Assembly: GCA_029945625.1 (NCBI GenBank) | Contig: JAQSCW010000018.1 | Location: forward strand, 165,155 to 229,154 | Source of the DNA: a bacterium | GTDB lineage: Bacteria; Bacteroidota; Bacteroidia; B-17B0; Aurantibacillaceae | DNA length: 64,000 bases | Direction: 5' to 3' | Shown here: piece after piece, positions 1-9,579 of the stretch | Layout: each line of letters opens with the position of its first letter | How positions within the stretch are numbered: the first letter of the stretch is position 1 | Notes under the pieces: generated by a model | Told to the model about the DNA's origin: nothing | Databases searched by the model: none | What the model saw: the letters and a program-made list of their open reading frames with translations, nothing else | Program-made: the position numbers and the translations under genes

Positions 1-879
1 ATTTGTCTTGGCGGCACTGATGAACCCGGCCCTAACCAGTCATTTGCAGGAGTCTTGGACAATGTGAGATTCTATAATCGGATTTTAAGTGCGGCGGAAG
101 TGAATCAACTTTACCAAATTGATCCTTCCTGCGTTTCGACTTCCATGAGTCCGGTGGCAGCATTTTCTGTTCCGGTGCTGGGACTTTGCGCGGGGCAAAA
201 GGTGGTAATGGTGGATCAATCTTTAAACAATCCCGAAATCTGGATGTGGCAGTCACCCGGGGCGGTAATTTCTAATTCAAACGATGTGTTGCCTGCAATC
301 ACCTTTTCCGCTGCGGGAATTTATTCGGTAAGTCTGCACGTTTCTAATAGTGTAGGCACAAATTCAGTTTCAAAATTAATCACTATTGGTAACGTTTCTA
401 CAGTCAGCGTAACAACACCCGGTACGTTAATGTGCAGAGGTACCAGTGTATATTTGAGGGCCAATGGGGCAAGCACATGCACCTGGAGCACCGGACAAAC
501 AGGTACAGTTATTTTGGTGGCCCCATTAACGACTACCACGTATTCTATTAATGGCACCGATACGATTGGCTGTTTGTTTCAGAGCAAACTGATTCAAAAA
601 GTGGCTATTGATTGTTGGTCAGTGCATGAAGAAGAAGGACTTGGTAGTCTCATAATATTTCCAAATCCCTTTAAGGAGAAATTTGAAATCGCCTCTAAGA
701 ATCAAAGCGAACTCTCTTTTCAAGTGTTTGATGTTTTAGGAAATCTCCTGATGGAACTAGATAACAAAGAAGAACAAAAAAATAGGAGTTGTGATTTGAG
801 TTCTTTTTCGGATGGGATTTATTTTTTGAAAGTCACGGAGGGCACAAAAACCCGGACTTTTAAAATGGTAAAAAATTAG
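1..879 (+). CDS. Type IX-secreted LamG/PKD protein, 5' truncated
   Basis: The reading frame is open from base 1, so the gene starts outside the window; only the last 292 residues are visible. The first visible residues end in a LamG/concanavalin-like motif (LDNVRFYNRILSAAEV). A PKD/Ig-like segment follows (AAFSVPVLGLCAGQKV onward), then a second Ig-like repeat with a cysteine pair. The end is a type A Por-secretion sorting domain (IIFPNPFKEKF ... GIYFLKV ... FKMVKN). Such proteins are exported through the Sec system and then the type IX system, and are anchored at or released from the outer surface. LamG domains often bind carbohydrate, but the ligand here is unknown. It converges on rimO with a 32-bp gap. 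Confidence 0.85.
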   Translation: MCLGGTDEPGPNQSFAGVLDNVRFYNRILSAAEVNQLYQIDPSCVSTSMSPVAAFSVPVLGLCAGQKVVMVDQSLNNPEIWMWQSPGAVISNSNDVLPAITFSAAGIYSVSLHVSNSVGTNSVSKLITIGNVSTVSVTTPGTLMCRGTSVYLRANGASTCTWSTGQTGTVILVAPLTTTTYSINGTDTIGCLFQSKLIQKVAIDCWSVHEEEGLGSLIIFPNPFKEKFEIASKNQSELSFQVFDVLGNLLMELDNKEEQKNRSCDLSSFSDGIYFLKVTEGTKTRTFKMVKN

Positions 880-911
880 CAGGAATACGATTCGGGAAAA
901 TTCTCTCTGCT

Positions 912-2225
912 TTATACAAGAGTGGCATACAAATCGAAATCGTTTGCTTCATAGATGTTCACATTGGCAAAATCACCAATGCGCAGATAGGTGTCTTTAT
1001 CGGCTTTCACCAATACTTCATTGTCAACATCAGGACTATCGAACTCCGTACGGCCAATATAAAAATCGTTTTCCTTTCTGTCCACCAAAATTTTGTACGT
1101 CTTTCCAATCTTCTCCTGATTGAGTTTAAATGAAATCTCTTGCTGAATGGCCATTACGGCGTCGGCACGTTTCTTTTTTATTTTTTCAGAAACATCATCT
1201 TTCAATAAATGAGCATGTGTGTTTTCTTCGTGCGAGTAGGTAAAGATGCCAAGTCTTTCAAATTTTGTTTCTTCCACCCAACGCAGCATTTCTTCGTGGT
1301 CTTTTTCAGTTTCACCCGGATAACCTGCAATCAGTGTTGTTCGCAGTGCGATGCCCGGAACTTTTTCACGAATCTGATTAACAACATCTATCGTTTTTTG
1401 TTTAGTAATACCTCGCCGCATACTCTCCAGCATTTTATCGCTAATGTGTTGAAGCGGCATATCCAGATACTTGGCGACGTTCTTTTTAGCATTCATCACA
1501 TCCATTACTTCCATCGGGAAGCCACTTGGAAACGCATAATGCAGGCGGATCCAATCGATCCCTTCCACATCACTCAATTGATCGACGAGGGATGCCAATT
1601 CACGTTTTTTGTAAATATCGAGTCCGTAATAGGTAAGATCCTGAGCAATTAAAAGAAGTTCTTTAGTGCCTTTTGCCGCAAGCGTTTTTGCCCTTGTAAG
1701 TAATTCTTCGATAGGTACGCTGATGTGTTTTCCGCGCATTAGAGGGATAGCGCAAAAACTGCAGGGGCGATCGCACCCTTCGCTGATTTTAAAATAGGCA
1801 TAATGTTGAGGAGTGGTTAATAAACGTTCTCCCACCAATTCATGTTTATAATTTGCCTTAAGTGTCTTTAAGAGTTTTGGCAGATCACGGGTTCCAAAAT
1901 AAGCATCTACTTCGGGAATTTCTTTTTCGAGATCCGCTTTATAACGTTCGCTGAGGCAACCCGTCACATAAAGCTTTTCCACAGCACCTACTTTTTTTGC
2001 TTCTACGTACCGTAAAATGGTATCAATACTTTCTTGTTTGGCATTATCCACAAAACCGCAGGTATTAATGATCACGATTTGGTGGTCGTCGCCGCTGCCT
2101 TCATGCTCCACGTCAAATTTATTGGCTTTGAGCTGCCCCATGAGCACTTCACTGTCTACAAGATTCTTGCTACAGCCCAGCGTGACCACATTTACTTTGT
2201 TTTTTTTAAGCGTTTTGGTTTTCAT
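912..2225 (-). CDS. rimO: Ribosomal protein S12 methylthiotransferase RimO
   Basis: Radical SAM enzyme that adds a methylthio group to the conserved aspartate of ribosomal protein S12. The 437 residues have the family order: an N-terminal UPF0004 domain with its cluster cysteines (VTLGCSKN, NTCGFV, TGCLS), a radical SAM core with the CxxxCxxC motif (SEGCDRPCSFCAIP), and a C-terminal TRAM domain. The length is normal for RimO, and S12-type features (LGCSKNLVDSE) favour RimO over MiaB. The ATG at 2225 has a TATCTTTG box on the minus strand (2243-2236) a few bases upstream, so the leader is very short. It is divergent from the potassium channel gene. Confidence 0.95.
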   Translation of the reverse strand: MKTKTLKKNKVNVVTLGCSKNLVDSEVLMGQLKANKFDVEHEGSGDDHQIVIINTCGFVDNAKQESIDTILRYVEAKKVGAVEKLYVTGCLSERYKADLEKEIPEVDAYFGTRDLPKLLKTLKANYKHELVGERLLTTPQHYAYFKISEGCDRPCSFCAIPLMRGKHISVPIEELLTRAKTLAAKGTKELLLIAQDLTYYGLDIYKKRELASLVDQLSDVEGIDWIRLHYAFPSGFPMEVMDVMNAKKNVAKYLDMPLQHISDKMLESMRRGITKQKTIDVVNQIREKVPGIALRTTLIAGYPGETEKDHEEMLRWVEETKFERLGIFTYSHEENTHAHLLKDDVSEKIKKKRADAVMAIQQEISFKLNQEKIGKTYKILVDRKENDFYIGRTEFDSPDVDNEVLVKADKDTYLRIGDFANVNIYEANDFDLYATLV

Positions 2226-2235
2226 TATCGAAGGG

Positions 2236-2243
2236 CAAAGATA
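2236..2243 (-). promoter_or_regulatory. Bacteroidota -7 box for rimO
   Basis: TATCTTTG on the minus strand matches TAnnTTTG. No clear -33 TTTG is visible. The predicted start site lies only about 5 nt before the rimO ATG. Confidence 0.45.
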
Positions 2244-2353
2244 CGGTTTTATTTACACCTGCCGGGGTTCCAGTTACCGGGAAGTGGAACTTAAACTTGC
2301 CGACACATGAAAAATGTCATATCCCCCAAGGGGTATTAAAACCACAAAATGTG

Positions 2354-2361
2354 TATTTTTG
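2354..2361 (+). promoter_or_regulatory. -7 box for the potassium channel gene
   Basis: TATTTTTG is a perfect TAnnTTTG match. No TTTG is present at the expected -33 distance. It argues for translation from 2376 or 2382 rather than 2349. Confidence 0.4.
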
Positions 2362-2375
2362 ATGGTATGTGGCAC

Positions 2376-3422
2376 ATGATCATGGGACATCGTTTATTTG
2401 TTCATTTGAGAACATTCCTTTCCGATTATTTTCGATTTCTAATCCCGCTCCTCATCGTTACCGGCCTTATGATTATTGGCACGGTGGGCTATATGCGCAT
2501 CGACAATTACAGTTTGTTCGATGCTTTTTACATGACGGTGATCACCATTGGCACGGTGGGGTACGGCGAGGTACATCCCCTCTCGGAAGCGGGCAGAATC
2601 TTTACTTCATTTTTAATTATAACCAGTTTTGCTACCTTTGCCTTTGCCATTACCAGTATCTCAAAATTTGTGGTGGATGGGGAGTTAAATCAACTTTTTA
2701 AAAAACGACAATTGAACGCCACCCTCGATAAACTCAAAAATCATGTCATTATTTGTGGCTTCGGTCGCAATGGAAGACAAGCAGCGCAGGTACTGAAGGC
2801 CTATAACAAGAGTTATGTGGTGATCGAGCGTGAAGGGGAAAGTTCAGAAAGTATCGGCGAACAAGCATTAAGTTTGATAATAAAGGGCGATGCCACGCAG
2901 GATGAGATGCTGATTAAAGCGGGAATTCATAGAGCAAAGGCACTCATCACCACACTTCCTTCCGATTCGGCTAATTTATTTATTGTGTTAACTGCAAGAA
3001 ATTTGAATGCGGGCCTCTTAATCATTTCGCGGGCAAGCGACGATAGTAGTGATAAGAAATTAAAAATTGCCGGCGCAAATAATGTGATCATGCCCGATAA
3101 AGTAGGAGGCGCTCATATGGCGAGTTTGGTAACACGGCCTGACGTGATGGAGTTTCTTGATTTTATTACTATGCACAATAAAAGTGCCGTGAATCTGGAG
3201 GAGATCTCCTTCAAAAAGATTGCGGAAAATTGGAAAGACAAAACTCTGGGAGATATAGCAAAACTGAACGTAAGCGGCGCCAATATTGTGGGTTATAAGT
3301 CGGCTGAAGGAGACTTTGCTTTGAATCCAAACCCCGAAATAGTGCTACGACAGAACTCGAAATTGTTTGTACTTGGCAATCAGGAACAAGTAAAACAACT
3401 CAAACTAATTTTGCAGTTGTAA
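2376..3422 (+). CDS. Potassium channel with TrkA-N (RCK) domains
   Basis: Two-helix ion channel fused to a cytoplasmic NAD-binding gating module. A first membrane helix (FLIPLLIVTGLMIIGTVGYM) is followed by a pore loop with the K+ selectivity filter (TIGTVGYGEV) and a second helix. Then comes a Rossmann TrkA-N domain (HVIICGFGRNGRQAAQVL) and a C-terminal TrkA-C-like region that ends in the ligand-binding fold. The architecture matches MthK/Kch-type channels. The longest frame opens at an ATG at 2349, but a perfect TATTTTTG box at 2354-2361 overlaps those codons. I therefore prefer the ATG at 2376 (2382 is also possible). It stands alone and is divergent from rimO. Confidence 0.88.
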   Translation: MIMGHRLFVHLRTFLSDYFRFLIPLLIVTGLMIIGTVGYMRIDNYSLFDAFYMTVITIGTVGYGEVHPLSEAGRIFTSFLIITSFATFAFAITSISKFVVDGELNQLFKKRQLNATLDKLKNHVIICGFGRNGRQAAQVLKAYNKSYVVIEREGESSESIGEQALSLIIKGDATQDEMLIKAGIHRAKALITTLPSDSANLFIVLTARNLNAGLLIISRASDDSSDKKLKIAGANNVIMPDKVGGAHMASLVTRPDVMEFLDFITMHNKSAVNLEEISFKKIAENWKDKTLGDIAKLNVSGANIVGYKSAEGDFALNPNPEIVLRQNSKLFVLGNQEQVKQLKLILQL

Positions 3423-3438
3423 CTTCCGATTCCATTGG

Positions 3439-3475
3439 CCGCTGATTACACAGATTGCGCAGATTTTTCAGATTA
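3439..3475 (+). repeat. Degenerate 'gattacacagattgcgcagat' repeat
   Basis: Low-complexity intergenic sequence rich in GATTACACAGA and GCGCAGATTT. Reverse-complement relatives occur at 5388-5530, so inverted copies flank the secreted-protein gene at 3617-5317. Confidence 0.55.
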
Positions 3476-3590
3476 TTGAGGCATCTACATTTGATCACGG
3501 CATGGTTATCATTTTATTATTAATTAGCCGTCCTTTAATGGTTCCACAACTGTATGAGTAATATCAGTTTAAGGCCAGTATATTTTTCGT

Positions 3591-3598
3591 TACATTTG
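3591..3598 (+). promoter_or_regulatory. -7 box for secreted protein gene
   Basis: TACATTTG is a perfect TAnnTTTG match 18 bp before the ATG at 3617. It lies inside the longer frame that opens at 3554, so the extra N-terminal codons are probably not translated. Confidence 0.5.
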
Positions 3599-3616
3599 AT
3601 AAAGAAGATAAAAATC

Positions 3617-5317
3617 ATGGTAGCCTTTCTCCGCTTTATTTTTTTCTTCACCCTTGTACAGGTTGTTAGGGGTCAGACGTTCAACTATGCCGGGCATGAT
3701 GCTGTGGAAAAGACCTTTAATCTGACCGGGATTAATTCAAGATCATATTATATGATTAAAACGACTGGGATACCCAGTTGTTGTTCAGATGGAATTGCTC
3801 TTGTGGGCAGAATGGAGGATGGGTCGGAGTTTTTTCGAACTTATATTACGGGAGATCCCTACACGAATTATGCGGGTGTTTGTATAACATCGCAAAAGAA
3901 TCTTCTGGCTTATGGAGGTACGATTATGAGTGGCTGCGATTATGGTCGTGCACATTTCAGGGTATGCACAATTGATACTTTGGGAATTACCAAGTGGTCG
4001 TTCACAACATTTAAAAAGGTTGACCAGATCTTACCTCGTACAAACAGTACTTTTTTTATGCTTGCTACGGATTCGCTTTATCGCTTTAATCACCTCGGGA
4101 CGTTATTGAGCAAACTACCTACGGGTTTGGGTGGGACAATTTCCGGAGCCGCCCTTCTAAACAATGGTAATATTTTGATTAGTTTTATGGCATCCGGCAT
4201 TCCCAGGTTCAGGATCATTGACAGTACATGTGCGATCCTCCTTGACAATCCAGTTACCGCTAATGTGAACAACTTGTTGCAGACTCCGGGTGGGTCTATC
4301 TATGGACTATCGGGCGGATGTTTACAAAAATATTCGCCTTCCTTAAATCTACTATGTACTACCGCTACGGTCTTACCTGTTTCCTACGCAGTTTCAGCCT
4401 TTTTTTTCAGAAACGATTCCTTATTTGCGGCAGGGCAGGATGTGCTTCTTAAGCCTTCTTATTTGTTGTTCAATAATTCTCTCAATCTCCTCAACCAGTC
4501 TCTATCAAATCTGGAGAGTTTTAATTGTACCGGAATTTATGTGAGTAAAAAGAATGTTGTGAAAATAGTGGCATGGGGCTCAAACACGAGTTTCAGACAC
4601 ATTTATTCGGGTTATTTTCATACAACGATCGCAGGGACTTTAAATGGAAGAAAGGATGTGGGTGTGATCAGGGTGGTTGTCACCGGGGATTCTTTGTACA
4701 GCTCCACTGTATGGGGAAACAAAGTTTTTGGCGGAATTGCTACGGCTAATGTTACTGTAAAAAATTTCGGGAGCGATACTATAAATAATTTTAGATTGAA
4801 TTATGTTTCATTTACCGGTGGCACCTCATTTTGTCTTCTTGGACTTTGCAAGCGCTACGAGCGTAAAATAGCTCCCGGTGATAGTGTTACTGTGGCAACC
4901 GGAACTTTTAACATTCAACAATTCAATTCAAGCGCCTTAAATCCGGATGGGACCGTTAACCTGTCTTTCTGCCTAAGTACCACCGTGCCTGATGCAGAAA
5001 ATGACATAGACATAACTAATGATGCAGCTTGTGGGGGAGTTATTAATGAGGCATTGGGACTGAAGGAAGAGAGTAATTCTTTTTCCGATCTCAAGGTTTT
5101 TCCGAACCCCTCAAGCGGTACTCTCACAATCACAAATGACAAAATAATTAACGCTATTCAAATTTTTGATGTTTGCGGCAGATTACAAAAGAACTTTGTT
5201 CCTAATGATCAGAGGATTGAGATTAATAACTGCGAACTTCAAAATGGACTTTATTTCATCAAGATCATTACCGAAAAGGGCACCGCGTCTCGAAAAGTCG
5301 TCTTTACAGCTGAATAG
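3617..5317 (+). CDS. Type IX-secreted protein, type A sorting domain
   Basis: A 566-residue exported protein of unknown function. The ATG at 3617 gives a proper signal peptide (MVAFLRFIFFFTLVQVVRG, cleaved before QTF); the upstream ATG at 3554 would add 21 residues that spoil it. The central region (about residues 30-340) has repeated beta-strand segments with glycine-rich turns and looks like a propeller, but I recognise no family. A CARDB/Ig-like domain follows (VTVKNFGSDTINNFRLNYVSF). The C-terminus is a type A sorting domain (LKVFPNPSSGTLTI ... GLYFIKI ... KVVFTAE). It is a single gene flanked on both sides by degenerate intergenic repeats. Confidence 0.8.
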   Translation: MVAFLRFIFFFTLVQVVRGQTFNYAGHDAVEKTFNLTGINSRSYYMIKTTGIPSCCSDGIALVGRMEDGSEFFRTYITGDPYTNYAGVCITSQKNLLAYGGTIMSGCDYGRAHFRVCTIDTLGITKWSFTTFKKVDQILPRTNSTFFMLATDSLYRFNHLGTLLSKLPTGLGGTISGAALLNNGNILISFMASGIPRFRIIDSTCAILLDNPVTANVNNLLQTPGGSIYGLSGGCLQKYSPSLNLLCTTATVLPVSYAVSAFFFRNDSLFAAGQDVLLKPSYLLFNNSLNLLNQSLSNLESFNCTGIYVSKKNVVKIVAWGSNTSFRHIYSGYFHTTIAGTLNGRKDVGVIRVVVTGDSLYSSTVWGNKVFGGIATANVTVKNFGSDTINNFRLNYVSFTGGTSFCLLGLCKRYERKIAPGDSVTVATGTFNIQQFNSSALNPDGTVNLSFCLSTTVPDAENDIDITNDAACGGVINEALGLKEESNSFSDLKVFPNPSSGTLTITNDKIINAIQIFDVCGRLQKNFVPNDQRIEINNCELQNGLYFIKIITEKGTASRKVVFTAE

Positions 5318-5387
5318 CCGGTTTTGCAGAAATTTCATTCCAATCGAAATTCACAAGATCCAGATTCTTTGACGTCCTCTTTCTCCT

Positions 5388-5530
5388 TTCTGTGTAATCC
5401 GCGAAATCTGCGGCAATTCTTATCAATTGTTGTCTTCGCGCAGACTCAGCTCAATAGCACAAACTCCGTACAATACTCTATCGGTTTTCTGAATTATCTG
5501 CGAAATCCGTGAAATCTGCGTCAATTCGTG
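5388..5530 (-). repeat. Degenerate 'gcgaaatctgcgtcaattc' repeats
   Basis: Two related direct units are visible: GCGAAATCTGCGGCAATTC near 5401 and GCGAAATCCGTGAAATCTGCG near 5500. Their complement resembles 3439-3475. I see no coding signal here. Confidence 0.6.
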
Positions 5531-5542
5531 TCTCTTAATATC

Positions 5543-8047
5543 TTATACCGGATCCACATCAATTGAAATACGATACCTCCAATTCTTAAAATTATTCTGA
5601 AGATCATTCAAAGACGTAAAGATGATCTGTCGTAACTCTTGACTGGATTGCTGTTTGGGTGTTTTAATTAGAATGCGTTTGTAGAACTGATTTTTTATTT
5701 TCGAAATCAGCGGAAATTCAGGACCCAGTAAATTATCGTGAAAGGCCGGTTTTAGTAAGGTAAATAGTTCATGCGAGAGGTGATTTACTTCGTTTATATC
5801 TTTTGAGATCACATTGATTTCAAACAGACGTGAAAATGGCGGGTAATTAAATTGTTTACGTTCTGCCAGAGTATCTTCAAAAAAGCCGAGATAATTGTTT
5901 GCTTTTAGAAACCCAATTACTTTGTGATCGGTTTGTGTGGTTTGAATAAAGACCTTCCCGATTTCGCTGCTGCGACCTGCACGCCCCCGAACCTGCGTGA
6001 GCATTTGAAAGGCTTTTTCAAAAGAACGGAAATCGGGAAAATTGAGTAAGGAGTCTGCATTCAACACTCCCACCACACTCACATTATTAAAATCCAGACC
6101 TTTGGTTACCATTTGGGTGCCTATCAATATATCAATCTGACCGGTCTCAAAATCATCGATCAATTGTTTGTAGGCGTATTTGCTTCGGGTGCTGTCGAGG
6201 TCCATGCGTGCAATTTTTGCTTTTGGAAACAAGATCTCAATGTCCTCTTCAATTTTTTCGGTGCCCATTCCCTTGTAATGAAGTTGGTTGCTGCCACACG
6301 CAGAACACACCTTGGGGGGTGTCACCGAGTAGCCGCAGTAGTGACATACTAATTTTTGCTGATGTTTATGGTAGATCAAGGATACGTCGCACTGCACACA
6401 GTGAGGCACATGGCCACATTGTTTACATTCGGTATAAGGGGCAAAACCTCTTCGGTTCTGAAATAATATAATTTGTTCTTTTTTGTAAAGAGCCTTTTCT
6501 ATCGCATTAAAAAGCGGGGGTGTTAAGGAGGCCTTCATTTGGTTGGAGGTCTCGTAATGATTCACATCACAAATTTCAAGAGCGGTTCCTCCACCCACAA
6601 CAAATTGATTTTCGAGATTTACCAGTGCATATTTTCCTTGCTTTGCATTATAATAACTTTCAACTGAAGGGGTGGCACTGCCCAGCAATACCTGCGCTTT
6701 GTGCAGAGAGGCCAGGTATAGCGCGGCATCTCGGGCATGATACCGCGGTGAGGGATCGTATTGTTTAAAGGAATTATCGTGTTCTTCGTCAACAATTACC
6801 AGACCTAAATTTGAGAATGGAAGAAAGAGACAAGAGCGCGCACCTAAAATGATCTTATAGGTATGTTGTTCAGTATGCCCATTCACCGTCGAGTTTTTGG
6901 AGCCCAGAACGTTATTCCAGATCTCCACGCGTTCGTTTTCACTAAATCGAGAATGATACACCCCTACTATTTCACCGAACACCGCTCGCAACCGTGTGAT
7001 CAGCTGAGTAGTGAGGGCTATTTCGGGAATGAGGAACAAAATCTGCTTGCCCTCCAGCAAAGTATCTTTAATGAGTTGAATGTATACTTCCGTTTTCCCG
7101 CTGCCGGTGACCCCATGTAACAGAACAGTTTTGTTTTGCGCAAAACTTTCACGCACCTTAGCATACACGGATTCCTGTTGTATGCTTAACTTCTTAATGA
7201 GGTCCTTGCTTTTTTCATATAAGAGCCGACCTATCTCAAAGTGTTCTTCCAAAAGGATCTGTTTCTTCACCAGTGCTGCAATGGCGGCGGTATCACACTT
7301 TTTGAGTAGTTCACTTTTCCTGATCCAGCCGCTCGAATCAGTTTTCGACTTCGTTAAATGCAAAAAATAAAGGAGAGCTTCGGCCTGTTTAAATGATTTT
7401 TTTTCAAGGACACTAAGTGTTTCTTTTAATTTTGATTCCGTTTCAAGATCAGGACTGAGTTTGTAGAAGGCCTGTAATTTTGGTTTGTATTTGTCTTTTA
7501 CATCTTCATACACCACAATGGCTCCTTTTTTGAGCAGGGTGTTTACCGGCTTTTGAACGGCTTTAATTTTAAGCAGCGCGGCCAAATCTACAAACGTGAG
7601 TGCCGAACTTATCTGCAGCGCATCCAAAATAGTATGTTCTTTTGCAGAAAAATCAGTGTGATCACTTTGCTCCAGATCGAAGTCGGGATTTAGCTGAATG
7701 TGAGAGGTGCTGCTCAGTTTCAGTCCCGATGGCAAGGCCGAATTCATCACATCGCCGGGATTGGCGCAATAATAAAAACTGATCCAATCCCAAAATTTTA
7801 ATTGCAAGTCATTTACTATGGGTTTGTCATCGAGAATGGCTTCCAGGTACTTTGCCTCGTAGTTTTTTGGAGCGAGTTCGTGGATGTGGTAAATGATGCC
7901 GGTATAGATTTTTGATTTACCAAATTCTACCAGTACACGTTTGCCACGCACCACTTCTTCGTTCAAATCAAGCGGCACCCGGTACGTGTATTTATTGGGT
8001 ACACCTAAAGGAACGATGACATCGACAAATAAAGTTGAGCGGGACAT
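5543..8047 (-). CDS. priA: Primosomal protein N' (replication restart helicase PriA)
   Basis: Superfamily 2 DNA helicase that reloads the replisome at stalled forks. Visible features in the 834 residues are an N-terminal 3' DNA-binding domain (FVDVIVPLGVPNKYTY), Walker A (GVTGSGKTEVY), the DEEH box (VIVDEEHDNSFKQ), a zinc-binding insert with paired cysteines (CKQCGHVPHCVQC, CHYCG, CSACG), and helicase motifs V-VI (GTQMVTKGLDF, QVRGRAGR). The frame stays open to 8080, but the ATG at 8047 overlaps the stop of the ZIP gene as TAATG and matches usual PriA N-termini, so the two genes are probably translationally coupled. Confidence 0.95.
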   Translation of the reverse strand: MSRSTLFVDVIVPLGVPNKYTYRVPLDLNEEVVRGKRVLVEFGKSKIYTGIIYHIHELAPKNYEAKYLEAILDDKPIVNDLQLKFWDWISFYYCANPGDVMNSALPSGLKLSSTSHIQLNPDFDLEQSDHTDFSAKEHTILDALQISSALTFVDLAALLKIKAVQKPVNTLLKKGAIVVYEDVKDKYKPKLQAFYKLSPDLETESKLKETLSVLEKKSFKQAEALLYFLHLTKSKTDSSGWIRKSELLKKCDTAAIAALVKKQILLEEHFEIGRLLYEKSKDLIKKLSIQQESVYAKVRESFAQNKTVLLHGVTGSGKTEVYIQLIKDTLLEGKQILFLIPEIALTTQLITRLRAVFGEIVGVYHSRFSENERVEIWNNVLGSKNSTVNGHTEQHTYKIILGARSCLFLPFSNLGLVIVDEEHDNSFKQYDPSPRYHARDAALYLASLHKAQVLLGSATPSVESYYNAKQGKYALVNLENQFVVGGGTALEICDVNHYETSNQMKASLTPPLFNAIEKALYKKEQIILFQNRRGFAPYTECKQCGHVPHCVQCDVSLIYHKHQQKLVCHYCGYSVTPPKVCSACGSNQLHYKGMGTEKIEEDIEILFPKAKIARMDLDSTRSKYAYKQLIDDFETGQIDILIGTQMVTKGLDFNNVSVVGVLNADSLLNFPDFRSFEKAFQMLTQVRGRAGRSSEIGKVFIQTTQTDHKVIGFLKANNYLGFFEDTLAERKQFNYPPFSRLFEINVISKDINEVNHLSHELFTLLKPAFHDNLLGPEFPLISKIKNQFYKRILIKTPKQQSSQELRQIIFTSLNDLQNNFKNWRYRISIDVDPV

Positions 8048-8778
8048 TAACTGACAAAATACGCTAAAATAATACCACAAGCCATCACCAGCACTTTACT
8101 AACATTGTATTTATGTTGTTCGCTGGTTTCAAACAAAATGGCAGTGGAAATATGAAGAAAGATCCCAATTACCAAGGCGAAGGCAGCCTGACTGTAGATC
8201 TCATAATTATGGAGTCCAAAGGCCTGCAACACAAAACTGCTGAGATAACCCACGGGAGTCATCACGCTGAATAAAAAAAGCAGGAACCAGTTCTTTGTTT
8301 TGTTCGAACTGTGCTCTTTTAACAGCGAAACAAAGGCGATGGTGATGGGGAGGTTATGAATTCCCAAACCTAAAATGAGTTGATAGTTTACGTGAGAATC
8401 GTGAAGGGCATTTGGATCATAAATAGGTAAACCCTCCAGGAAAGAATGAAGCAGTAAGCCTATGATGATGCCGTTGGGAAGCTGTGTGTGACAATCGTTG
8501 CTATGCAGATGCACGTGGCCGTGTTCAATTCCTGCACTAAATGTATCGATCACCAATTGCATACAAAACCCCAGCACAATAAACAAACCTACTAATTTGA
8601 TATGTTCACTTTGAAAGGCTTCGGGCAACATGTGAATGATTGAAATGGCAAACAGATATCCGGCACTAAAGGCCAGAATCAAACGAAGACGCGCTTGTGC
8701 GATTTTAAGACTAAACGCAAGAAGTCCGGTGAGGAGAATGGGGGCTGCAAGCGAAAATATGGCGAGAATAGAATTCAC
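8047..8778 (-). CDS. ZIP family metal transporter
   Basis: Inner-membrane divalent metal (zinc or iron) importer of the ZIP family, 243 residues with about eight hydrophobic helices. The conserved metal-site helices are visible: HMLPEAF in helix 2, LLLHSFLEGLPI in helix 4, and GLGIHNLPITIAF in helix 5. A histidine-rich loop (IEHGHVHLHSNDCH) between helices 3 and 4 is typical of ZIP proteins. It sits between the methyltransferase and priA on the same strand, 2 bp from the former and overlapping the latter by one base. The operon looks like simple packing of unrelated genes. The metal specificity cannot be read from sequence. Confidence 0.85.
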   Translation of the reverse strand: MNSILAIFSLAAPILLTGLLAFSLKIAQARLRLILAFSAGYLFAISIIHMLPEAFQSEHIKLVGLFIVLGFCMQLVIDTFSAGIEHGHVHLHSNDCHTQLPNGIIIGLLLHSFLEGLPIYDPNALHDSHVNYQLILGLGIHNLPITIAFVSLLKEHSSNKTKNWFLLFLFSVMTPVGYLSSFVLQAFGLHNYEIYSQAAFALVIGIFLHISTAILFETSEQHKYNVSKVLVMACGIILAYFVS

Positions 8779-8780
8779 AA

Positions 8781-9512
8781 CTATTTTTTAAAGATAAGGA
8801 TCAATCGCTCAGAGGTTTTTTCGTCAAATGCTTCTAATTTGTAATTGCCAAAGGTGTGATGAAGTGTCAGTCCCGCACGTTCTGCAAATTGAAGGAAATG
8901 TTCTTTTCTTAAAAGGGAAACTGATTCTTCAAAGTAGTAATTTTTTTCTCCGCTGTTAAATTCAATGTGTTTTATGATGGCGTTGTTGGCGATCACCTTT
9001 CTGATTTCAAAAGTAATGTTTCCACGTTGTTCAACATAATCTGATTTAAAGGAGCTTAACACGCGTTCGGCGTTAAAAAAATCTACCACAAATTCTCCTT
9101 CTTTTTTCAAGGAACGGGCCACGTTTTCAAACACCAAAAAATTATCTTGAAAATCTTTAAAGTACCCCAAACTGGTAAAAACATTAAATACCGCATCAAA
9201 GAAATTTTCTTTGAATGGATCACGCATATCATGTACCAAAAACTCAAGTGTTGGATTACTGAACCCGGAGGCTTCGCGAATGCTGTTTTCCGCCAGATCT
9301 GTGCCAATCACATCAAACCCATTCTTGTTGAGTGCAATGGCATGCCGCCCTTTTCCGCAAGCCAGATCCCAAATCTTATAATGTGGTTTTAAGTCAAGTT
9401 TTGAACACAAATGATCAATGAAAGAGATGGCCTCACGGTCGTTCCGATGATTATATAGTAAATGGTAGTAGGGCGAATTAAACCAATCAACATACCATTC
9501 TGCGTTCTCCAT
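8781..9512 (-). CDS. Class I SAM-dependent methyltransferase
   Basis: A 243-residue Rossmann methyltransferase. Motif I is clear (KIWDLACGKGRHAIALNKNGFDVIGTDL), with an acidic residue ending strand 2 and a post-motif segment (FDAVFNVFTSLGYF). It belongs to the Methyltransf_25/11 group of small-molecule methyltransferases. The substrate is not predictable. It is the first gene of a three-gene minus-strand unit with the ZIP transporter and priA. Confidence 0.82.
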   Translation of the reverse strand: MENAEWYVDWFNSPYYHLLYNHRNDREAISFIDHLCSKLDLKPHYKIWDLACGKGRHAIALNKNGFDVIGTDLAENSIREASGFSNPTLEFLVHDMRDPFKENFFDAVFNVFTSLGYFKDFQDNFLVFENVARSLKKEGEFVVDFFNAERVLSSFKSDYVEQRGNITFEIRKVIANNAIIKHIEFNSGEKNYYFEESVSLLRKEHFLQFAERAGLTLHHTFGNYKLEAFDEKTSERLILIFKK

Positions 9513-9579
9513 GCCGCGAATTTAAAAAAAATAAAATCAGCAGGGATTCAAAATCAACTGTTTGATGCCGGTGGAGCCT